From contig CAYQDM010000004.1 in NCBI GenBank assembly GCA_964416305.1, positions 62,001 through 126,000 of the forward strand: a stretch of 64,000 bases of DNA. Reading direction: 5' to 3'. Below, one piece after another: positions 58,733 through 64,000 of the stretch. Both the position numbers and the translations under genes were made by a program. Under the pieces are notes generated by a model that did not search any database, was not told the DNA's origin, and saw only the letters and a program-made list of their open reading frames with translations. How positions within the stretch are numbered: position 1 is the first letter of the stretch; each line of letters starts with the position of its first letter. Source of the stretch: Acidaminobacter sp964416305. GTDB taxonomy: Bacteria > Bacillota > Clostridia > Peptostreptococcales > Acidaminobacteraceae.

Positions 58733-59896
58733 TCAATATTTGCAGGAATAAATTTCATAGCGATTTTCGTACTCGACGCCCAAATGGGTCTCATCCAGCC
58801 ATTCCAAAGCAAGAATACTATTGTCCACCACTTTGGCTCCCAGCAGCTTCCCTGAAAAATTCAGAATGTGAAGCTTACCGTCACCCAGAAAGGCGATTCG
58901 TTCAGGCCCCATGGCCATCAGGTCCACCACGACCTCCATTTTACGCTCGAAGACCTTATCCCCGGAAATATTGTACATGGAAAGCACATTGTCATCCCGG
59001 GTATCATCAATGGCCTTGTTTTGGATCGTCAGATTCAGAAGTGTATTGCCAAAAGGATCGAAAGCAAGCCTTGTTACTTCGCGGTCAATAATTTTCTTCC
59101 AAAGCTCGTCATTTTGATCATCAAATGCAATGATCATATCATCTGAATATCCAATGAAACCTTCACCGGCGTCCGAAAGTCTATAAAGAACGGCGTTGTT
59201 GAAGTTTCTTGCGCCTCTCATCTTCCCGTCAGTACCGAACATCAGAACATTGGTATGAAAGTAATCATTTTCTACCACGAGAACGGACATGGCAATGAGC
59301 TTCATGGCTTCGGAATACCTGAGATCCAGAAGGTCATCATAAGGCACGGGAATCGTCGCCGACATGACGCCTTGTGGATTGATCAAGGCAATTTTCTTAT
59401 CGTTTTTCAAATATAGCGCAGTATAGCCGTCTGATCCCACCAAAAATCGATCGACTTTTCCTAATCCCTCTATCTTGGACAGAATCTGTCCTTTCTTGTC
59501 CAGCACATAATAGTCCCCTGTAGCCTTGTCGCAGATATAGAAGCTGTCATTTCGCTCGTGAGCGAGAATATCGCTGCCAAAGAACTCTTTTTCCCAAACG
59601 ATTTCACCTCTGACCGTCATGTAGGTGAGTCGCTCATTTCCGGTCATAATAATGCCGGAGACTACCGGATAAAAAAAACTCTGCTTTTTATACGTCGGTT
59701 CCGCCGTCGTATTGATAGTGTTGATTTTTTCGATCGAAATCGGACCCAGTCCGCTGGCTTCCCGAATCAGGGATATGACATAACCGGCGCCAAAAACAAT
59801 GGTAAACGACAGCACCAGCATAGCCAGAGATAGTCTTCGCCGCCGTCTTCTTCTTTTTTTAATCTGATCCAGCTTCTCATGGATGTTTTCTGTCAT
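58733..59896 (-). CDS. Membrane-anchored beta-propeller-like protein (DUF5711-like)
   Basis: A 387-residue protein. A basic stretch with eight Arg/Lys residues (about 14-21) precedes one membrane helix (about 23-45); the remainder repeats short WD/PQQ-like beta blades (for example TVRGEIVWEKE, LDKKGQILSKI, NPQGVMSATIP, FDDQNDELWKKI). It probably sits outside the membrane as a seven-bladed propeller. Similar Clostridial proteins are labelled DUF5711. The ATG at 59896 fits the family start better than one 23 codons upstream. Confidence 0.7.
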   Translation of the reverse strand: MTENIHEKLDQIKKRRRRRRRLSLAMLVLSFTIVFGAGYVISLIREASGLGPISIEKINTINTTAEPTYKKQSFFYPVVSGIIMTGNERLTYMTVRGEIVWEKEFFGSDILAHERNDSFYICDKATGDYYVLDKKGQILSKIEGLGKVDRFLVGSDGYTALYLKNDKKIALINPQGVMSATIPVPYDDLLDLRYSEAMKLIAMSVLVVENDYFHTNVLMFGTDGKMRGARNFNNAVLYRLSDAGEGFIGYSDDMIIAFDDQNDELWKKIIDREVTRLAFDPFGNTLLNLTIQNKAIDDTRDDNVLSMYNISGDKVFERKMEVVVDLMAMGPERIAFLGDGKLHILNFSGKLLGAKVVDNSILALEWLDETHLGVEYENRYEIYSCKY

Positions 59897-59906
59897 GATG
59901 CTCACC

Positions 59907-60578
59907 CTATCTTCTATCTGAATCGGAATTAAGGATCTCAGACAAATGCGCCAGATCTTCAGCACGGTCGACGTCCATCAATTCCTCCGCGTATTCTGTT
60001 TCGTACCATACTACCGCCTCGGGATGCTGCCGGATGATTTGTTTCCCACCGGTGTCTCCCTTTAGCTGCATCAGCGAAGCCTTATACTTTCTGTCAAAAA
60101 CAACGGGATTTCCTGTATTGCCCCTGTAAGCGGCCAACATGATCTTGCCCTGCCCTGCAGGAAACGACTCCAGCATCCCTGATATGGTTTCTGTTCTCAA
60201 TAGCGGTTGGTCAGCTGTCATAAACATATAGGCATCCGCCTCTTTTGACGCTGCCAGACCGAGCCGGATCGAAGCTGCCTGCCCTTCGTCCGGGCCGGGA
60301 TTAAAGCAGGTATTAAATCCAAAGGACTCTGCAATAACCGCAATGTCTGGATCGTTCCAGACCACAGTTACCGTTCCGGGTGCACAGCCCGCTGACTTTA
60401 TTGCTTCAAATATCCAACTGACGAGTGGTCTGTCCCGAAAGTCCGCCATGAGCTTATTACTGCCAAAACGTCTGGACAGACCCGCTGCCATGACGATCAG
60501 CTCAATTCCGGACGCATGATCGTCTGTGCGATTGTTTGAATGGAGCGTAGCTGTACTTTGTTCAACTGCCCGTTTCAT
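59907..60578 (-). CDS. MobA-like nucleotidyltransferase (molybdenum cofactor)
   Basis: A 223-residue NTP transferase domain protein of the MobA/MocA type. It carries MAAGLSRRFGSNKLMADFRDRPLV, an FMTADQPLL metal-binding site and GNPVVFDRKY. MocA-like enzymes add CMP or GMP to molybdopterin for xanthine-dehydrogenase-type enzymes. The ATG at 60578 overlaps the yqeC stop by 4 bases. The YqeC and YedF genes nearby support a selenium-dependent molybdenum hydroxylase role; no hydroxylase is in the window. Confidence 0.8.
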   Translation of the reverse strand: MKRAVEQSTATLHSNNRTDDHASGIELIVMAAGLSRRFGSNKLMADFRDRPLVSWIFEAIKSAGCAPGTVTVVWNDPDIAVIAESFGFNTCFNPGPDEGQAASIRLGLAASKEADAYMFMTADQPLLRTETISGMLESFPAGQGKIMLAAYRGNTGNPVVFDRKYKASLMQLKGDTGGKQIIRQHPEAVVWYETEYAEELMDVDRAEDLAHLSEILNSDSDRR

Positions 60579-61306
60579 ACCCATCTGCCCCGCTCCACAA
60601 TAATGACCGGCAGATTCGTATGCGACTTAAGCTTCTGTATAAAGGCTTCATGACGCGGTTCCGCCTTGTTCACCATTATGATTTTCAACGCTTCCGGCGG
60701 ACAAGACTTAAAAAGGCCATTTTCAGAGTGGATCAATACTGTCAATGCCTCCGGAGTTACAACGTCTCCTTCTTTCATTCCGGTAAGTTCCAAAAAGAGT
60801 GCCAGCCGATGGATTCTTGTCTCTACCGCAGGCAGATCAAAGACATCAGCGCCAAGGACACCCAGTACAACCCGAGTTTTCCCGGGAAATCTAGGTTCAC
60901 CTTCCCTGGGTGCTTTAAGCGGCTTTTTATTGGCTCCATCTGCTTCAACGAGCAAGAAACTTGGGTGCTGTCCAAATACCGGATCCTCTGTCCAACGGTC
61001 AATGTCCTCAGGTTCAAAACCATAAATTTTTCCCTGCTCGTCCATGCCCCGTGCCACCATGGTAATGCCAGGGTTTAATATGCCTATCTGGGTCAGAGTG
61101 TCTGCAGAGATAAAATGATCGATTCTGGGTGACTTCTCAACCATCATTCGAGTCGTTGTCAGAACCACGATCCTGCTATGCTGATCCCGCTGCTTCAGAG
61201 CCGCGGCCAGGTCAAAAAGCGCACTGGTCTTTCCGCCTGCACCGCAAAGAGAAATCACCATAGGTAATGATCCCATCAACTGACCTTCAATTTCTTCCAG
61301 CAGCAT
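60575..61306 (-). CDS. yqeC: Selenium cofactor biosynthesis protein YqeC
   Basis: A 243-residue YqeC-family protein with an N-terminal P-loop-like CGAGGKTSALFDLA, VVLTTTRMM, LLVEADGANKKPLKAP and VVLGVLGADVFD motifs. YqeC is associated with selenium-dependent molybdenum hydroxylases. The ATG at 61306, after GGGGTG, is chosen since an earlier ATG overlaps the methyltransferase gene end. Confidence 0.85.
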   Translation of the reverse strand: MLLEEIEGQLMGSLPMVISLCGAGGKTSALFDLAAALKQRDQHSRIVVLTTTRMMVEKSPRIDHFISADTLTQIGILNPGITMVARGMDEQGKIYGFEPEDIDRWTEDPVFGQHPSFLLVEADGANKKPLKAPREGEPRFPGKTRVVLGVLGADVFDLPAVETRIHRLALFLELTGMKEGDVVTPEALTVLIHSENGLFKSCPPEALKIIMVNKAEPRHEAFIQKLKSHTNLPVIIVERGRWV

Positions 61307-61323
61307 GCCGACGCACCCCAGTT

Positions 61324-62490
61324 CTAATCGATTTGAATCTCTTCCTTTGGTCTCCTCGGTGGCCTCGGTCCAAAGTACTGATAGAAATAACATTTAATTC
61401 TTCCGTTGTACAACTTTCTGTTCTTAGTGGCTTTTTTTCCAAAGGACGCTTCAAAGCCTTCGTGGGCTGTGATGACATACCAGGACCAAGTATCCAGTCG
61501 GCTAAACCTGTCGCCCATGACCCCATAGAGTTTTTCAGCTTCTCTTAAGTCCGAAAGCCGCTCACCATAGGGAGGATTCGTGAGAATGTACCCGTATTTG
61601 TCCCTGGAACTCAAATCAGCGACATCTCTGACCTGAAAATGTATGAAGTCTGCTACGCCTGTTTTTTCAGCATTTTCCCGGGCAATACGTATACTCCTTG
61701 GATCAATATCATAACCTTCCAGCTTAAAGCTGGCGTCCTCACTGATTGCGTTTTTGGCTGAGTTCCTTTCAAAATCCCAAATAGATGCAGGCATCCAGTT
61801 CCAATGTTCGGCATCAAATTGCCTGTTCAGGCCCGGCGCTTGATTTCGGCCAATCATAGCGGCTTCGATCAACAAAGTCCCGCTTCCGCAAAGCGGATCG
61901 ATCAAGGGAATAAATGGCTTCCACCTGCTGATTTGAACCAGCGCCGCGGCCAAGGTTTCTTTGAGAGGCGCTTCATTCCCCTTCTCGCGATAGCCACGTT
62001 TATGCAGTCCGTCTCCGGATGTGTCCAGCAGCACCAAAACTTGATCCTTCAAAATGGAGATCAGGATACTATATCTCGGACCCGTTTCCTTGAACCACTC
62101 TGTAGCGTAAGTTTCTTTAAGTTTCTCAACGATTGCTTTCTTGGAAATGGATTGTATGTCCGACAGACTGAATAAAGTCGATTTGACGGACTTTGCATTG
62201 ACCGGAAAAGTTCCCTCTTGTGGAATATAAGCTGCCCAGTCGACGCGACGAACTCCCTGAAAAAGCGCTTCAAAAGTATCTGCTTTAAATTCAGCGAGTT
62301 TGATATAAACACGGTCAGCGCTGCGCAGCCATAAGTTGGATCGCACTATGCCTGACAGATCCGCATCATATTCCACTCTGCCGTTCTCCACCGTAACTTG
62401 ATCAAAGCCAAGGGCCTTTACTTCGTCCGCAACTACAGATTCTATACCAAACGCCGCTGTTGCCTGAACTCTAAACTTTTTTATCATCAT
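61324..62490 (-). CDS. Class I SAM-dependent RNA methyltransferase with THUMP domain (RlmL/YpsC-like)
   Basis: A 388-residue rRNA guanine-N2 methyltransferase of the RlmL/YpsC type. An N-terminal ferredoxin-like and THUMP region spans about residues 1-160. The methyltransferase domain has IDPLCGSGTLLIEAAM and the N-methylase motif TNPPYGERL. A target like 23S G2445 is inferred. GGGAG precedes the ATG at 62490. Confidence 0.85.
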   Translation of the reverse strand: MMIKKFRVQATAAFGIESVVADEVKALGFDQVTVENGRVEYDADLSGIVRSNLWLRSADRVYIKLAEFKADTFEALFQGVRRVDWAAYIPQEGTFPVNAKSVKSTLFSLSDIQSISKKAIVEKLKETYATEWFKETGPRYSILISILKDQVLVLLDTSGDGLHKRGYREKGNEAPLKETLAAALVQISRWKPFIPLIDPLCGSGTLLIEAAMIGRNQAPGLNRQFDAEHWNWMPASIWDFERNSAKNAISEDASFKLEGYDIDPRSIRIARENAEKTGVADFIHFQVRDVADLSSRDKYGYILTNPPYGERLSDLREAEKLYGVMGDRFSRLDTWSWYVITAHEGFEASFGKKATKNRKLYNGRIKCYFYQYFGPRPPRRPKEEIQID

Positions 62491-62606
62491 AAAAACTCCC
62501 ATGTTATCATGTCTTATTCAAACATTATAACACAGGAGTCCTGACAGTAACCTGGTAATCTTCAAACATAAGTGGTGAAAGATGTTTCAGTTTTTAAACG
62601 GTACAG

Positions 62607-64000
62607 TCATTTGAAAAACTTGTCCAGCGCCTTTTTAAGAGCGGACTCTTCTACAGGCTTTGACAGATGCTCGTCAAACCCGTAGCTCGTCAGATAATCC
62701 CGTTCAGAATCAATAACCTTTGCGGAAATGGCCACTATGGGACATCTGAATCGATCTGCCTTCTCAATTTCATCAAAAGCCTCAAAACCATTCATGTGAG
62801 GCATCATAATGTCCATGAGCACCAGATCAGGCTTGTGGCGAATGTACCGTTCCACTGTTTCTTTTCCGGTTCTGGCAAAGTCCAGGTCATAGTCTTCCTG
62901 TAACAGCAGCTTCAGCGATACCCTGCCCATAACATCATCTTCAGCAATCAGAATACGATTTCTTTGCTGAGGCTTGTGAGGCTCATCCACGACAGGTCGA
63001 TCCTCGACTATGTCCATGCGCTCTTCTTTGTCAGCACCATTGAATTGAACATAGATGTAAACGTTGACCTCTGAGCCCCGACCGTAAGCGCTTTCAATTT
63101 CGAGCCTGCCTCCCATTTTGGACAGCAGTGTCAGCGCCGTAACATAACCCAATCCCGTCGTGTCCCCCAGAGAGGCAAGAATATCCTCAGGCTGTGGATT
63201 TTCCGTCATTTTTTTGAGCCAGTCCAGTTTCTCCTCCGAGAAACCGATGCCTGTATCTTTCACGCCAATCCTCATCTTCAGCTTATCATCAATAATGCTG
63301 ACCTTTGCGAACTGCACCTGAACGCTGCCATGTTCCGTATGTTCAAAAGCGTTTTCCAATAGATTTCTCACAATATTACCGAGGCGTACCGGATCACCGA
63401 TCAACTCACCAGGCAAATTCTCATCCACTTGAATGGTAAAGTCTACGTTTCTCTTTTTCGACAAGAATCTGAAACGGTGATAGAGGTCATCCACAAAATC
63501 CGCAAGTGAGAACTCCTCAATATTGAAGACCAGCTGGCCTTCCTCAATAGCATATATCTCATGCAGATTGCTTATTTTCCTATAAGCCCTGTCGGATTGA
63601 TTCATCAACCGTTCGATTGTATCCCGCTCATCCCTGTACAGCTCGATGACTCTAAGGCGGTCAATGTCATTATTGATCGTCTCAAAGATGTCTTTGAGCG
63701 ATTCGACCATGTCATAGAACAGGGATCTGTTCTTATCTTCCCTGACCCTGATATTTATTAAGTCTTGGTCGACCTCCGGCACAAACTGCTCCAGCGGCTC
63801 CAACGGGACTTTCCAATCTTTCGCGATGACAACGGCGCCGGTGATGATCCCTTCTGAATTGCGGACAGGTTCGGCATGCTTGGTCCAAACCGCTCCCACG
63901 CAGCTTGGATTTTCTTTTGGCACCAAGCCATCCGCTGCCGATCCGTCTCTGATTGCACGAACACACGGACAATTCAGACACCCCAGTTCAGAAGATTGAA
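62607..64000 (-). CDS. Hybrid sensor histidine kinase with C-terminal receiver (5' end outside window)
   Basis: The minus frame is open from the right edge to 62607, so the gene starts beyond the window. The first visible part (63963-63980) has a CLNCPC cluster in a PAS-like domain ending in VIAKDWK. Next are a HisKA-like helical segment whose canonical His motif I could not see (ESLKDIFETINNDIDR), an ATPase with NIVRNLLENAFEH and VKDTGIGF, and a receiver domain (LVLMDIMMPHMNGFEAFDEI) with its Asp. The absence of a standard HELK-type H-box is notable. It may sense redox or metals; partners are unknown. Confidence 0.75.
   Translation of the reverse strand, partial: QSSELGCLNCPCVRAIRDGSAADGLVPKENPSCVGAVWTKHAEPVRNSEGIITGAVVIAKDWKVPLEPLEQFVPEVDQDLINIRVREDKNRSLFYDMVESLKDIFETINNDIDRLRVIELYRDERDTIERLMNQSDRAYRKISNLHEIYAIEEGQLVFNIEEFSLADFVDDLYHRFRFLSKKRNVDFTIQVDENLPGELIGDPVRLGNIVRNLLENAFEHTEHGSVQVQFAKVSIIDDKLKMRIGVKDTGIGFSEEKLDWLKKMTENPQPEDILASLGDTTGLGYVTALTLLSKMGGRLEIESAYGRGSEVNVYIYVQFNGADKEERMDIVEDRPVVDEPHKPQQRNRILIAEDDVMGRVSLKLLLQEDYDLDFARTGKETVERYIRHKPDLVLMDIMMPHMNGFEAFDEIEKADRFRCPIVAISAKVIDSERDYLTSYGFDEHLSKPVEESALKKALDKFFK

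Noticed and set aside
1..64000. tRNA, rRNA, prophage or insertion-sequence genes
   Set aside because: Gaps were read for tRNA-like arms and for transposase or phage genes; none was seen.

Overview
The window looks like a chromosomal segment of an anaerobic Clostridia-type Firmicute of roughly balanced GC content. The evidence is gene family and order: rpsF-ssb-rpsR, gdpP, rplI, dnaB and purA, then dnaD and dnaC, then walR-walK-yycH-yycI-walJ-rlmH. This is the arrangement found beside oriC in Bacillus and Clostridia. Other hallmarks are a Trp T-box, ATP-dependent PEP carboxykinase, a DUF711/UPF0237 pair, and YedF/YqeC selenium-molybdenum accessory genes. A Fusibacter/Acidaminobacter-like lineage is a low-confidence guess. 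Almost all genes lie on the minus strand, as expected for leading-strand genes if the origin lies beyond the right edge.

Layout, left to right. 0-5 kb: a sugar/sugar-acid dehydrogenase cluster (truncated Gfo/Idh oxidoreductase, YiaL-like protein, zinc alcohol dehydrogenase, YiaK/DlgD-like reductase), then a deformylase-like gene and an acetyltransferase. 5-19 kb: accessory genes. These are a DUF1858-DUF438-PAS hemerythrin locus split by a frame change, a D-glutamate-cyclase-like protein, a GyrI-like protein, a lipoprotein, an FAH-family hydrolase, a nitroreductase, YciI, a nitrilase-PfpI pair, a small membrane exporter, and a TetR-controlled ABC-2 transporter. 19-21 kb: DUF711 and ACT genes. 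21-28.5 kb: complete trp operon E-GD-C-F-B-A behind a TGG T-box. 28.5-31 kb: pckA and a RelE-type toxin-antitoxin pair. 31-40 kb: the wal operon region with an M23 peptidase. 40-42.5 kb: plus-strand dnaD-dnaC. 42.5-55 kb: the purA/dnaB/rplI/gdpP/rpsR-ssb-rpsF block, with a moxR-DUF58-transglutaminase module inserted between rplI and dnaB. 55-64 kb: aminotransferase, DUF951, DUF3343, yedF, cvpA, a propeller-like membrane protein, mobA-like, yqeC, an RNA methyltransferase, and a hybrid sensor kinase whose 5' end is cut by the window.

The most unusual signal is a non-palindromic 9-mer, GCCGATGGT, found by eye 25 times exactly on the two strands, where about 0.5 is expected by chance. It occurs in coding sequence in different frames and strands, encoding Ala-Asp-Gly, Thr-Ile-Gly, Pro-Met-Val, Arg-Arg-Trp and other peptides, and is over-represented between genes. 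Two inverted pairs of it form apparent intrinsic terminators. This is how the DNA uptake sequences of Neisseria and Pasteurellaceae behave, but I know of no such system in Clostridia. The accessory half also carries several families of small intergenic repeats: GACGCGGAC clusters, GTGTCAGACACC palindromes, MITE-like elements, and a 21-bp-stem hairpin beside 13-bp tandem repeats. No insertion sequence, prophage, CRISPR array, rRNA or tRNA was seen.
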